From Bathymodiolus japonicus methanotrophic gill symbiont (lineage in GTDB: Bacteria > Pseudomonadota > Gammaproteobacteria > Methylococcales > Methylomonadaceae), in assembly GCF_019721995.1 (NCBI RefSeq), contig NZ_BLYC01000003.1:1-64000 (forward strand): a DNA stretch of 64,000 bases, read 5' to 3'. The notes below the pieces were generated by a model. It made no database searches and had not been told where the DNA came from. It was given only the letters and a program-made list of their open reading frames with translations. Shown here piece after piece: positions 39,028 through 49,693 of the stretch (its first letter is position 1; each line of letters opens with the position of its first letter). Both the position numbers and the translations under genes were made by a program.

Positions 39028-40710
39028 CTAAGCTAAATAATATAGCTTGTCCTGACTTTCTCTATTCAGATTTTTATTATAATAAGGGTCGCCTTGCTCT
39101 AACCAGCCTTGCCATTGCTGGAAAAATAACTGTTTATCCTGTTCAGGATAGTGCGCCAATACATCATGCCCTGTGTTTATAAACTGCGCCTGGGGAACAC
39201 TGACACAACGCCAGTTTATTGCTAAGGCTCTTAATGCAAAATCCAGCAAGGCATAATAGCCTTGATAGTTACTATTGAGTCCATTTAATTGCTTCCATAA
39301 ATCACGCCTAATCAGCACACAATAAGGGTGGGGAACGCTTATATTTCTAACTAGCCGGGTAATAGCCATATAGCCTACCTCACCAATAGAGTGCCCTTGG
39401 TAAGGAAGCAGTAATTCAGCATCCTTTTTATAAGTTGCGCCGACATAATCTATAACACTATCATCAGTAATAATACTGCCACTGGCTAAACCAACACTAT
39501 CCATTTTTAACCAGGCGGCTAAATGACATAAGGCATTATCTGTCACTGGAGTCAGCGCCTCGCTTATTAGAGCAATATAGGGCGTTTCAGTCTCTGCTTG
39601 TTGTAATGCCTGATTAATGGAATCTGTATAAGTATTGTTTGCAGTAGCGGCATCAAGCGTAATCACTTCAATTTCATTTAACTCAGGACCGACTAAATCC
39701 AGCTGGTAATTGCCACGCCACAGACTTTTTATTTCTGAGGCTGCACCAGCGATACCGCGCCTTTGTAACGCCTGATTTAATGCAAAAACACCTGCTTTAA
39801 AGGCGTAATCTTTAGCACCACTGTCCAGCGAAACAGAGCCCTGATATTGCCTCCAATGATAAAGAACTTTCTGAATATGTCGTACTTGCGGCTGAGTTTC
39901 AATAGCGCGTAAAATTAAATCATAATCTTGCGAACCATCCAGTTCTGATCGATACCCCTGTAACTGATTTAATAAGCTACGTCGATAACACATCAGATGA
40001 AAAATATAATTGCCTGAGAGTAAGGTTTCTGGCGACCAGCCTGGCTTAAATAAGTGCATGTAACGCTGACCCTTTTGAGAAATCATATCTCTATCAGAGT
40101 AGACTATATCAACATCAGGCTGACGCTGGATTTGTTCAGCAATTAAAAACAGGGCATCGAGTGACAACCGATCATCGTGATCTAAAAACACCACATAATC
40201 CCCTGTAGATTTCTCTATGGCTAGATTAGTTGCCTTGGAAATCCCTTGCGATTGCCGACAAAAACAGACTTTAATCCTAGGGTCTTTACAAACAGCAGAA
40301 TTTAATAAATTATGTGTTGCTAAATTGCTCGAGCCATCGTCTACTAAAATTAGCTGCCAATATGGATAGGCTTGAGCTCGTACTGAAATAATACATTCAT
40401 AAAGCACCTCGGGCTGAGTATTATGAACCGGGGTAACAATGCTGATTTTGGGCGGCGACTGCCAGTGATATGCTTTCTGTTGCAGTAAGCGCCAGTCATT
40501 TAGGGTCTGTAAACTATGCTGATCAACCCACTGTTGATAATCCGGGCAATCATCCGCTGCTTGATTCCATAAGGTAAAACACTGTGTAGCCGGTGTAATA
40601 GCTGGATAGTACCGCAACCACAGCCATGATGACGTTATTGTTAAACAGGAGTGAGGGATATAATTTAATAATTTACGTAGGACTCTATGCCCCCAACGTT
40701 TTTTTTCCAT
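39028..40710 (-). CDS. family 2 glycosyltransferase
   Basis: 560 residues. The GT2 domain lies at about residues 90-310 (KISIVTPVHNTQPEVLYECI, LVDDGSS, VFLDHDDRLS and the later ELDGSQDYDLILRAIE). The C-terminal 200 residues look like a second, degenerate glycosyltransferase-like domain, as in O-antigen RfbC/WsaE-like proteins. It stands alone and is intact. Donor and acceptor are not evident. Confidence 0.87.
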   Translation of the reverse strand: MEKKRWGHRVLRKLLNYIPHSCLTITSSWLWLRYYPAITPATQCFTLWNQAADDCPDYQQWVDQHSLQTLNDWRLLQQKAYHWQSPPKISIVTPVHNTQPEVLYECIISVRAQAYPYWQLILVDDGSSNLATHNLLNSAVCKDPRIKVCFCRQSQGISKATNLAIEKSTGDYVVFLDHDDRLSLDALFLIAEQIQRQPDVDIVYSDRDMISQKGQRYMHLFKPGWSPETLLSGNYIFHLMCYRRSLLNQLQGYRSELDGSQDYDLILRAIETQPQVRHIQKVLYHWRQYQGSVSLDSGAKDYAFKAGVFALNQALQRRGIAGAASEIKSLWRGNYQLDLVGPELNEIEVITLDAATANNTYTDSINQALQQAETETPYIALISEALTPVTDNALCHLAAWLKMDSVGLASGSIITDDSVIDYVGATYKKDAELLLPYQGHSIGEVGYMAITRLVRNISVPHPYCVLIRRDLWKQLNGLNSNYQGYYALLDFALRALAINWRCVSVPQAQFINTGHDVLAHYPEQDKQLFFQQWQGWLEQGDPYYNKNLNRESQDKLYYLA

Positions 40711-40789
40711 AGGTCTAAATGTCTGTGTAGTCAGTCTACCAATGTCATTAAGTTATAGAATATAATTTTAAATAACAAGATGTAATACC

Positions 40790-40801
40790 GTAGGCTGATG
40801 A
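40790..40801. repeat. REP-like repeat copy 2, left piece
   Basis: GTAGGCTGATGA, matching the start of 25440-25560. The remainder follows at 42715 after an IS110-type insertion. Confidence 0.6.
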
Positions 40802-41073
40802 TATGTACTCCTCTCCCACCAACAGTGTCATAATGCACCTAAGAGTAATAACGGAGCAAAGAGGAGCCCGACATGAATAATAGCGTAATTGGATTGGATA
40901 TAGCAAAAAATATTTTTCACATGTATACATTTGATGAAAAAAAATCAAAACCTGTTAAGAAAAAGCTAAAACGAGCTGAGCTTTTAATATTTTTTGCAAA
41001 TTATCCAGTGAGCTTAATTGGAATAGAAGCCTGTGGCGGAGCTCATCACTGGGCAAGAGAGTTAACTAAACAA

Positions 41074-41277
41074 CTGAAGTTTCCCAATTATTGAGTAGCT
41101 GAAATACACAATGCTGGTGTATCGAGGTTTATTTTAGGTGGTTTTGCCATGTTTATAGCAAACCCCTACTTAATTCCCCTTAGGCAATAGCATTTGAAAC
41201 GAATGAAAAGACTATTTTTTTCATATAGTTGCAGCGTAGTTTCAATTTTACCATAAATAATTATTGGGAAACTTCAG
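41074..41277 (+). repeat. M204 element, copy 5
   Basis: 204 bp with complete ends. The right flank repeats the IS110 sequence from about 40984, so the copy marks a recombination between two IS110 alleles. Confidence 0.88.
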
Positions 41278-41328
41278 TTTTAATATTTTTTGCAAATTAT
41301 CCAGTGAGCTTAATTGGAATAGAAGCCT

Positions 41329-41608
41329 CAGGCGCGCCATGCTACCTCACGAAATTCCGGGACTCCTGTCGCCATAATTCGTTCACCTACGCAGCGGATG
41401 GGAGATGCCCTGAACGCCCTGCGTCCGCAACGACTACGCACAAAAGACGCTTCGTCATTACTACCTCACTGGCTGGACGGCTATTCGGAATGCAATTCTT
41501 GCTCCTCTCGCGTGCTGCTAGCACACGTCGAATCAGCAAATTGCCCTGTCGCCTATCAGGGACTAAAAATCACCACTTCGCTAAGCTACGTTTCCATGAT
41601 TTTCAGCG
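41329..41608 (+). mobile_element. cassette A280, copy 4
   Basis: Exactly 280 bp. The right flank starts TAAG. The two flanks belong to different parts of the IS110 transposase, so it cannot be tested for clean excision. Confidence 0.9.
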
Positions 41609-42159
41609 TAAGAGTAGAATTACCGTTGATTTTAGAAGATAGCGACAATGATTTGACTGATTTAAGTCGAGAAATGTTTGCTGAGCAATATGAAAAACCA
41701 GTTGCACTAGATGAAGAGATTAAACAACAGGACAGACGTATTAGCCGGCTATGTAATAGCCATCAGTTAAGCCAGCGTTTTCTTGATGTGCCAGGTATTG
41801 GGGCAATAACAGCCACCATCATTGCCTCAGACATAGGGACAGGTAAAAGCTATCAGAGTAGCCGAGATTATGCAGCCAGCTTAGGGATTGTTCCGAGACA
41901 ACATAGCTGTGGTGATAATCAGGTTTATTTAGGAATTAGTAAGCGAGGTAACCGCTATATTCGTACGATGTTAATTCATGGAGCACGATCGGTGTTAAAG
42001 CACTGTAGTGGTAAAAAAGATAAATTAAGCCTATGGCTACAAGCACTCATTGAGCGGCGTGGATTTAATAAAGCCGCCGTTGCGCTGGCCAATGAAAATG
42101 CCCGAATACTGTGGGCGATGGCGAGTCAGGATAAAGAATATGATGCAGCTCTGACATAG

Positions 42160-42530
42160 TTAGAGTGCATAAGCAGGGTTACCCACCCTTTGCCCACCGA
42201 CTGCGAGCTAGGAGGGCTCTTCGTCTGTGGACAAAGCGTGGATAACCCTGAGATAACCGAGTAACCAAGATTGCGGAGGCAAGTTAACCAATATTGATGA
42301 CAACAACAGGTCAGACCGATACTTTTACAGAACCCGTGCAACCCAGAGAGTCCATTGCGAGACCGTTAGGCTGGTAGGGTCAAAAAGTACGCGAATAGAT
42401 TCATCAGGAGTCCTGAGGCAAAAAAGCCTCTGTTAGAGACCGAATATATGGCTGCAATCTTGTTCACTGTTATTAGCATCAATTATGTAAAACTTGGCTT
42501 GCAATAAACGAGGAGTCCATATATGGGTTA
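42160..42530 (+). ncRNA. candidate bridge/seek RNA region of the IS110 element
   Basis: 370 bp without a plausible gene between the transposase stop and the right end. IS1111-group elements encode their target-recognising RNA in this position. Local hairpins are visible (AGGAGTCCTGAGGC near 42404; CTTTGCCC and the later repeats of CCGAATATATGG and CCATATATGG). The function is inferred from position only. Confidence 0.4.
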
Positions 42531-42538
42531 GATTTTTC

Positions 42539-42714
42539 GTAACTACTCAGCGTGTTTTTTAACTTTAAAATCAAATGGATATATTTTAATTTAACCTGAC
42601 TTTAGTCATTTTCACCTTTAAAAAGGGGTGAAAATTGGACTAAAATTCAGAGAGATACATTAATTATTATTCTGAATCAATCTGTTATGAGTTTAAATTA
42701 CGCTGAGTAGTTAC
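42539..42714 (+). repeat. M175 element, copy 2 (IS66-like MITE)
   Basis: 176 bp with ends GTAACTACTCAGCG in inverted orientation, flanked by GATTTTTC on both sides (42531-42538, 42715-42722). Very similar to 7466-7638. Confidence 0.9.
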
Positions 42715-42831
42715 GATTTTTCTTGCGTAGCAATAAAAACGTAACCCGGAAAATCCCTATATTGCATAAAATGCCGGGTTACGTTATCTGCGCTGTGCTT
42801 GATAATCTAACCTAGCCTACATGTAACACAT
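42715..42831. repeat. REP-like repeat copy 2, right piece
   Basis: Continues the repeat begun at 40790: GATTTTTCTTGCG, GCAATAAAAACGTAACCCGG, then an inverted CCGGGTTACG and TAGCCTAC. It forms a long imperfect palindrome. Confidence 0.65.
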
Positions 42832-42985
42832 TGTTCATAAAAATAGATTTAACTCTAAACCTGAAGTTTCCCAATAATTATTTATGGTAAAATTGAAACT
42901 ATGCTACAACTATATGAAAGAAATAGTCTTTTCATTCGTTTCAAATGCTATTGCCTAAGGGGAATTAAGTAGGGGTTTGCTATAA

Positions 42986-44803
42986 CTCGATGTTCAAGTT
43001 TTTGATATTGAGAAGGTAAAATCAGGTATTCTGAGGTTGTTGTAATTTTATCGGTGTAAGCCCATGTTAATGAATGCCCCAGCCACCTTTCGCTGAAAAT
43101 CCTGGAAACGGAGCTTTAGCGAAGTGAAGATTTTTAGTCCGCGATAGCCGTAGGGCCGTTGTTTTGTCGGAGTCTGAGCGTTAGCGAAGGTGGAGACAAA
43201 ATAAAAGGCCATCCGACACGGCGTCAAGTCATTTGGAGCCTATGTTCCGACCCCTTGTTGGGTCGGGACGAGGTGACGAGGACGAATCGGGGCCGCCGGA
43301 GGCATAAGTGGTCGCGTTAAGTTTTTGCTGCTTGCTTGGGCTGGGATGCCCAAAACAAGCTTTCGCAAAAATAGCGACTCCCCGAATCCAAAGCTATATT
43401 GACGATTTAAATGATGCGCTCAATCAGCTAAAACCCGGAGCCGCTTTGACACGGATTCAAGCCGCTTGGTTGGGCACTTGTTTAACGGGCATACTGCTAA
43501 TGAACTCTGTTTGCTGGGCTAAGTTTGAGCGAGCAAGCCTTGGAGATTGCAAAGTAGCCGCATTATCCTGGGTGTTTCGTAAAGCAAGTATACCCTGGGA
43601 CTGGTTGCTACGGGTGAGTGTGGTCTTAATTTTAAAACGTTATGGCATTACTGAAGGTGTGTTGGCCTTTGATGAATCAGACCGAGCACGATCTAAGTCT
43701 ACAAAACGTATTTATAAGGTTTACAAGCAGAAACACAAAGGCTCTGGCGGGTATGTTAATGGACAAACGATAGTATTATTGCTGCTAGTTACCTCATCCA
43801 TTACAGTGCCTGTCGGTTTTTTCTTTTATATGCCGGATCCAGCCTTAAAGCAGTGGGATAAAGAAGATAAACGGTTGAAAAAGAGCGGTATAGCAAAAAA
43901 AGATCGGCCTATTAAGCCTGAACGTGACAGTGCCTACCCGACCAAAACAGAGATTGCATTAGGCTTATTTAAAAGAGTTTAAAGTTGCGCATAGCCTGAT
44001 TAAAATTAAAGGCTTACTGGCTGATGCGCTGTATGGTGAAAAAGCCTTTATGGACGAAGCCGCTAAAGAATCTGGAGGCTCGCAGGTGATTAGCCAATTA
44101 CGTAAAAACCAAAATATTGAATATAGAGGTAGAATAAGGTCAGTCGAGAGCTACTTTAATTCGATTAACAAAGGCATTGATCAGATAATACGTGTACGTG
44201 GCGGAAAAGAGATTAAAGTGACTGTCAGCAGTGCACGATTAAAGGTGAGTTCTCACAGTAAAAAACGCTTTGTCATTGCCTTAAAATATGACGGTGAAAA
44301 CGACTATCGCTATTTAGTGGCGACAGACCTGACTTGGCGCACACAAGATATTATTCAAGCCTATACGTTGAGATGGCTGATTGAGGTTTTCTTTGAGGAC
44401 TGGAAGCTTTATGAAGTATGGGGGCGTGAGGCCAAACAATTAGATGAAGAGGGATCAAGCCGTGTCCTGATTCTGAGTCTTTTGTTTGACCATTGCCTTC
44501 TCCTTCACCCAGAGCAAATAGCCCGCATTGAAAGCAAACTACCTGCGTATACCGTAGGTAGCTTACAGCGCAAGTCTCAAATGGATGTACTGCTTGAGTT
44601 CATCACGTCATTGCTAGAGTTTCCAGATCCTGGTGATAAGCTGAAAGAGTTAGGTGAATTAATAAAGGATGTGTTTCAACTGATGCCATCAGGAAAACAT
44701 ATGATTGGCAGAGATTTAGGGCCAACAGCATCATTAAAGTATTGTTCTGCTGGGTGAAGGTAAGAGCTTGATGGCAATGGGATGGAAAAACTTGAACATC
44801 GAG
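42986..44803 (+). mobile_element. IS-B copy d (IS4-like), nested in M204
   Basis: Complete ends CTCGATGTTCAAG and inverse, flanked by TATAA (42981-42985, 44804-44808). 1818 bp, or 1523 bp without C295. The transposase frame (start 43064 before C295) is hit by C295 at 43091, by an extra T near 43970 that ends the frame at LGLFKRV, and by a 9-base loss near 44720. Motifs: Asp in GVLAFDESD, Asp in VLADALYGE (GVLADAL in other copies) and YTLRWLIEVFFEDWK. It gives the reference ends and length for IS-B. Inactive. Confidence 0.9.
43091..43385 (-). mobile_element. cassette C295, copy 4
   Basis: 295 bp, inverted relative to the IS-B transposase. Removal restores CCACCTTTATCCAAAGC. In cassette orientation the right flank starts AAAG. 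Confidence 0.92.
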
Positions 44804-44909
44804 TATAAACATGGCAAAACCACCTAAAATAAACCTCGATACACCAGCATTGTGTATTTCAGCTACTCAATAATTGGGAAACTTCAGCTCTAAACTTAAT
44901 GGCTTGGTT

Positions 44910-46587
44910 TTAATTGTTGACTAAATTACCTGACCTGGCATGAACCTCAATTGATTCAAATGTCGCACCTTTTATCTGGTTTTTTCGATAATATTCCCTG
45001 TTACATTTGCCGTTAAATGGATCCCAGCAAAATGCGCGCCTAAAATTGTATTTGCAGTAATCTGATTATTACAACTGGCAAAATCATGCTGCTCAGGATG
45101 CTGCCGCTCGGCAACACCGACTAATATACCAAAGTAATGAAACCGGTCATTCACTCCGCGGTTATTATTTTCAATTAAGTTATTGGCTATGGTACTTGCA
45201 TAAGCCGCATTATCCAGACTTATCCCCGGCAATTTTGCTTTTGAACTGCCATCCGCCATGAGCCCCATTTCACTGACAAAATCTATTCCCAGCTCAACTT
45301 CATGCTGCATACCACGCCAGCCATTATTATATACATGGCAATTCTGGATGATACAACCCCAGGAGCCATTATCAATGGTAATTCCCTCACAATCGTTATG
45401 TGCAATAACACAGTTCTTGACACTTAAATAAGCAACACCATCGGTGGTAATACCCATTTTACGGTTATGTGAAAAAACACAATCTATCATATCGGTGCGA
45501 TAGGGAGATGGATCATCTATAGCAAAAGGCCCAAAGTTACCAATAACATGCAGGCGCGCCATGCTACCTCACGAAATTCCGGGACTCCTGTCGCCGTAAT
45601 TCGTTCACCTACGCAGCGAATAGGAGATGCTCCAGCCGCCCTGCGGCCGCCACAGACTGAGCACAAAGCAGCTCAGTCATGGCTACCACAAATGGCTCTA
45701 CGGCTATTCGGGATAAAATTTTAGCCTCCCTCGCGCGCTATCGCGCACTTCGGATTGGCAAATTTCCCTGCGCCTTCTGGAGACTATCAGCCCGTCCGGG
45801 GCTGACAGCGGTCGGTATGGTGTAACTGGGCCTCAAAGTCCATAGGGTCAATATGCCCAGGTAATTTTAAGTCGGTTAAAAAAACACCGCTTTGCTGACA
45901 ATATTCTGCAGTGCACTGCTGCATCAAAGTTTCATTCACATCACGAATAAACATAAAACCGACTAAGCCAGCATATTGCACACGGCAATTAATGAGTTTA
46001 CTTTGATATACTTGGTCAGAAAATAACACACCGACTGCTCTAGGCGAAATAATCTCTATATTTTCCAGATGCAGTGCCCGAGCATGACTAGCAAACAAGG
46101 CGGCGCAAAATTTATGCTCCCCTTGATGGTAAATCCTGATATTGCTAATAGTGACTTGTTCTATGAGCCGGTCTGCTGCGCCCTGAATAATAATGCCATA
46201 ATCAGCTTGCTTAAAAACCAGCTCGGTTCGCCCCGCGACTCCGGTTAGGCATATACCCTGCGTTAGGTTCAAGGTATTGCGTAATTCCAGGCATCCTGCT
46301 GGTAAGCGAATTTCACCACCCATCTCTTGTAGCGATTAAACGGCATTAAGCAAGTTGCTTTCGGTAAAATCTTCCGCCGTTAATTCAATTAGATTCTGGC
46401 TACGCTGCTGATGCAGCACTTGCTGGTTCACAAAATCAATGGACTTAGGTTGATTGTAAAGTTTGTCCACATACTCCATGCGCTCAAACAGCGCCCATTG
46501 AGGTTGTGCATATACAAGCCTGGAGTGCGACTGTTGTTTTAATGTATTTCTTTTCAATATGACACTTTTAATCTTATGGCGTAACAT
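44910..46587 (-). pseudogene. right-handed beta-helix (pectate lyase-like) protein, broken
   Basis: From ATG 46587 the frame reads to a TAA at about 46336, then continues in the same frame with SLQEMGGEIRLPAGCLELRNT, a typical beta-helix start. B260 interrupts at 45551-45810; its removal gives HTDHVIGNFGPFAID in frame. Near 44978 six A instead of seven end the frame at IIEKTR; one more A would give IIEKNQIKGATFES and a stop at 44910. Repeats such as NCRVQYAGLVGFMF and NCHVYNNGWRG are parallel beta-helix rungs. It probably acted on surface polysaccharide; no signal peptide is obvious. Confidence 0.8.
45551..45810 (+). mobile_element. cassette B260, copy 5
   Basis: Exactly 260 bp, opposite strand to the host gene. 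Removal restores AACATGGTCGGTATG and the host frame. The right flank starts GTCG. Confidence 0.92.
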
Positions 46588-46655
46588 AAGTATTTTTTTA
46601 AGGTAAAAAGGCTTTCAGAATATAGAACCAGAACGTGGTTTAGCTTGCTAAAATT

Positions 46656-46776
46656 AATAGTTTCATAAATATTCGCAGCATAAAGTTCAGTATATGAGTC
46701 GCTCGCTTTAACCTACACTGCTATTACCCCGTGTAGGCTAAAGCCTACACTCCAATAGAAAGCAAGAACTTATACA
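46656..46776 (-). repeat. R120 repeat, copy 2
   Basis: Reverse-complement match to 819-941, with the same palindrome GTAGGCTTTAGCCTAC. It lies between gspD and the beta-helix gene. Confidence 0.75.
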
Positions 46777-46793
46777 ATGATTAAATGCAACCT

Positions 46794-49094
46794 CTATTGC
46801 TCCTCATCTACCATCGGCCCTTCTCTTTGTCCTTCAGTCTGTATTTCCAGGCCATCATAGCCTCTTAATACTTGATCCGAACCTGGTGTCCATACATCTT
46901 CATCATAATAGATACCGGTTAGCTTACGCTTAAATTCATCGGTGATTTTACGTGCATCAAATTTATTTGCAACCACACGTGGTGTAATCACCACAACTAG
47001 CTCATCTTTGGTTACTTTTTTGCCTACCGCCCCAAACAACCAGCCTACATATGGAATATCCTTTAAATAAGGAATCCCGTTATTATCATAGGTATGCGTT
47101 TCATTAATTAAACCACCTAACATGACACTTTCTCCGTCGACGACAGCCACCGTTGTTTTTATTTGCCGCTTTAAAATCGTTGGCGAGTCAATTTGTGAAG
47201 AGGTTGTCTGTGAAGCAGTATCAACGCTTTGATCTATCTCTAACACTATCTGGCCACTTGCATTAACTCGAGGTTTTACTTTTAAAATAACACCGGTGTC
47301 CAGCATTTCAATAGAGCTAGTCTGAATGGGGTTAGTCCCCCCACCACTTGTATTGGTTGATTCTGCGGTTCTGATAGGCACTGAATCACCTACTTTAATG
47401 GTGGCCTCTTGATTATTTAATACCATCAAAGAGGGCGATGACAATACATTAATTCGATTGTCTTTAGCTAGTGCCGTGAATATTAGACGTATATCATTGC
47501 CACTCGTTAGCAGCCCATAGGTAAAACCTCCTGATGCACCTGAAGCTGCAATGCCTGTTAATGTGTCATTGATGTTTCCTAGTGCTCCTAACCCCTTCAA
47601 CCCATTAGGCCCACTATTTCTGAACAACCACTCCACGCCGTAAGCCAGGTTATCATCCAGTTTAACAGCCACAATACTCGCGTCTATAAGCACCTGTAAG
47701 GGCATTACATCCAGGTGTTTAATAATCTTACTCAGCGCTCGGTATTGCTGCGGTTCTGCCATAATAATCAAGGCATTACCAGGCTCATCGGGAATAATAA
47801 TCACGCCTTCTAAAGATGCATTTCCCTGACTTCGGCTAGTGGTTACCCTGGCTTTTTTGGGTGATCTCTGAACCCGATTATCGATTCTTTTCAGGGATTG
47901 CCCAGGCGCTACCGATATGGACTTGCTTTTAGTGGGTGCAATACCACTAATAACTGAGCTTAATGTCGCAGCCAACCCCGTTGCATCAACGTGCTGTACT
48001 TTATAGACGATCACCCCACCTTCACCAATCACACCATTTTGCTGATCCAGCCTGTCTATCCATTTTTTCGCTTCTTTTAAGTATTCTCTTTGCTGAGTCA
48101 CCACTAAAATAGCATTAAGGTGTTTGATACTAATAAAGCGCAACATTCCCGAGAGTGGGTTTTGCTCCCCCTTATTAAATATATTCTCGATATCGGCAAC
48201 AGTGCTACCCACTTCGGTGTTTTCCAAAGGATATAAGCCAAAGGACATCCCTTCGATATAATTAACATCGAAAGTATTAACCAGGTTAATGATTTTTTCT
48301 AATTCAGTCTTGGTGCCCGCTACAAATAAAAGATTGCGTGCCAGGTCGATTCTGAGGATGGCGCTGGCAGGCACAACTGGTTTTAATACCTCCGCCATAT
48401 CGGTAGCACCTACATATTCCAGCGGGATAACCTTAACCTGGTAGCCCGCGCCCAGTTTCTCACTGACTAAAATAGATGCATCCGCAGTATGAACCCCTTT
48501 CGCATCAGGCTCAATTCTGTATACGCCATCACGCTTAATAAGCACTGCGCCGTTAACCCGTAACAGTGTTTCCAGGGTTGGCAATAAATCATCTTTATGC
48601 AGAGGCTTAGTCGTTTGTAAAGTGACACTGCCTTTAACCGCTGGGTTGAGAATATAATTCTCCTCCAGCATATCACTCAAGATAATCTTACTAACTTCGC
48701 CTATATCTGCCGCATCAAAGTTAATTGAGTATTTTCCGTCAACCGTAGACTTGGTAACCGATGGCTTAGTCGCTTTTTCCATAAACTCGCCGGAGCCAAT
48801 AAACTCCTGACTCGGCATGGATCTGGCCTCGGTTTTGATATTTTCATCATTATCCAGTTGGCTAAAAATTACGTTATCGCTAGGTTCTGTCTGGTCAGTC
48901 TGTGTTGATGTTTCTACCTCCTGATCGCTATCTTTAGCAGGACTTTCCAGTTCCAAGCCATCTTCTTTAATCGGTATTTTAATGCCTAATTTTGGCCCTA
49001 GGTGGAATTTACTTAACGACTCACAAGCGGTTAAGGAAAGAGCACTGATCACTAGCAAGCTAAGAAAGCTTACGCGTTTTTTATAAGAATTCAT
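46794..49094 (-). CDS. gspD: type II secretion outer-membrane secretin
   Basis: The 766-residue protein is the secretin that forms the outer-membrane pore. It begins with a lipoprotein signal (lipobox LTAC at about residues 20-23), as in XpsD. A linker with acidic repeats follows, then N0-N3 domains (FDAADIGEVSKIILSDM, VLKPVVPASAILRIDLARN). The C-terminal secretin domain (VLSSPSLMVLNNQEATIKVG, VPYVGWLFG) ends the conserved part at about 720. Position last in the operon, overlapping gspN by 4 bp, matches the xps gene order. Being a lipoprotein it may not need a separate pilotin. Confidence 0.95.
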   Translation of the reverse strand: MNSYKKRVSFLSLLVISALSLTACESLSKFHLGPKLGIKIPIKEDGLELESPAKDSDQEVETSTQTDQTEPSDNVIFSQLDNDENIKTEARSMPSQEFIGSGEFMEKATKPSVTKSTVDGKYSINFDAADIGEVSKIILSDMLEENYILNPAVKGSVTLQTTKPLHKDDLLPTLETLLRVNGAVLIKRDGVYRIEPDAKGVHTADASILVSEKLGAGYQVKVIPLEYVGATDMAEVLKPVVPASAILRIDLARNLLFVAGTKTELEKIINLVNTFDVNYIEGMSFGLYPLENTEVGSTVADIENIFNKGEQNPLSGMLRFISIKHLNAILVVTQQREYLKEAKKWIDRLDQQNGVIGEGGVIVYKVQHVDATGLAATLSSVISGIAPTKSKSISVAPGQSLKRIDNRVQRSPKKARVTTSRSQGNASLEGVIIIPDEPGNALIIMAEPQQYRALSKIIKHLDVMPLQVLIDASIVAVKLDDNLAYGVEWLFRNSGPNGLKGLGALGNINDTLTGIAASGASGGFTYGLLTSGNDIRLIFTALAKDNRINVLSSPSLMVLNNQEATIKVGDSVPIRTAESTNTSGGGTNPIQTSSIEMLDTGVILKVKPRVNASGQIVLEIDQSVDTASQTTSSQIDSPTILKRQIKTTVAVVDGESVMLGGLINETHTYDNNGIPYLKDIPYVGWLFGAVGKKVTKDELVVVITPRVVANKFDARKITDEFKRKLTGIYYDEDVWTPGSDQVLRGYDGLEIQTEGQREGPMVDEEQ

Positions 49095-49693
49095 TTTGCT
49101 TTCTTAATTTTCGGTTTAAAAGGGTTCGCTTTACGTGAGCTTCTGGGTTTAACTTTTTTGTGTACTCGCGGTTTAGCCAATAATATTTCATCTGTGTTTT
49201 TATCTGCTGAAATCATCACCCGGTCATGCTTTATTTCCTTGATTGTCCAGCCATTAATTTGCTGGTTCTGTTTCAGGCGTTTAAATTTTGGCTCATCCGC
49301 TTTTGCCTTCGGGTCATGAAACAAGGCATAAACACCAGCGGGTGTATTAATAATGCCGATAAGCGCCATGCTAATGTCTTCCGCTGGCTTTACTTCAACT
49401 ACGACTGCTTCTTCAGCGGCTTCAGTATCTTCCAGCACAATCGGCTTACGTCCGACAAAAAACAACGGTCTTTCCACCATTTCATGAAAATCGTTTATGG
49501 CATGTTCTTTAAATTGCGTACTGGGAACTTCCTGTAAGCTAAAGCCTGAACTTTGCACATTATCTATTTCCTGCAAAAGTTGCTCTCGATAACTATCCTG
49601 ATAACTAGCCACTAATAGCATCAAGATTAATATTAATACGCTGCAGACAACAAACACCAGGGCCAACATATATTCCCATTTAAGCTGCTTCAT
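49091..49693 (-). CDS. gspN: type II secretion protein GspN/GspC-like (XpsN type)
   Basis: 200 residues with one N-terminal membrane segment (about 10-30), then a periplasmic HR-like domain (MALIGIINTPAGVYALFHDP) and a Lys/Arg-rich tail. In Xps systems the equivalent XpsN links the inner-membrane platform to the secretin and replaces GspC. It overlaps gspM by one base and gspD by four, so it is translationally coupled. The PDZ domain of classical GspC is absent. Confidence 0.8.
   Translation of the reverse strand: MKQLKWEYMLALVFVVCSVLILILMLLVASYQDSYREQLLQEIDNVQSSGFSLQEVPSTQFKEHAINDFHEMVERPLFFVGRKPIVLEDTEAAEEAVVVEVKPAEDISMALIGIINTPAGVYALFHDPKAKADEPKFKRLKQNQQINGWTIKEIKHDRVMISADKNTDEILLAKPRVHKKVKPRSSRKANPFKPKIKKAK

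Larger units (their letters stand above)
40873..42159 (+). pseudogene. IS110-family (DEDD) transposase, interrupted
   Basis: The N-terminal part MNNSVIGLDIAKNIFHMY carries the first Asp of the RuvC-like DEDD domain, and GIEACGGAHHWARELT carries the Glu. It breaks at 41074 where M204 starts. After M204 a repeated piece (about 41278-41328) is followed by A280, then the C-terminal Tnp_20 domain (FLDVPGIGAITATIIASDIG, YAASLGIVPRQHS, SKRGNRYIRTMLIHGA) to 42159. A central portion is missing, so this is a composite of two IS110 copies. Confidence 0.88.
40799..42530 (+). mobile_element. IS110 family, IS1111-like element, disrupted
   Basis: The ends carry a similar inverted motif (ATATGTACTCCTC left; GAGGAGTCCATAT near 42510-42523 right), as in IS1111-group members. 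The host is a REP-like repeat, split between 40801 and about 42531. The element contains M204 and A280 insertions and a duplicated 45-bp segment. A 370-bp non-coding right part follows the transposase gene. Confidence 0.8.
42861..44887 (-). repeat. M204 element, copy 6, with nested IS-B
   Basis: Flanked by CTCTAAAC on both sides (42853-42860, 44888-44895). After removing IS-B copy d and one TATAA copy it is 204 bp. Confidence 0.9.

Noticed and set aside
42126-42341. Open frame of 71 codons on the minus strand in the IS110 tail
   Set aside because: It has no recognisable motif, and the region is better explained as the non-coding right end of the element.
34070-45810. Cassettes as self-splicing introns, since their removal restores reading frames
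   Set aside because: Several lie antisense to the interrupted gene (36060, 45551, 43091), one is inside another cassette, and they are too short for group I or II introns with normal cores. DNA insertion explains all copies.
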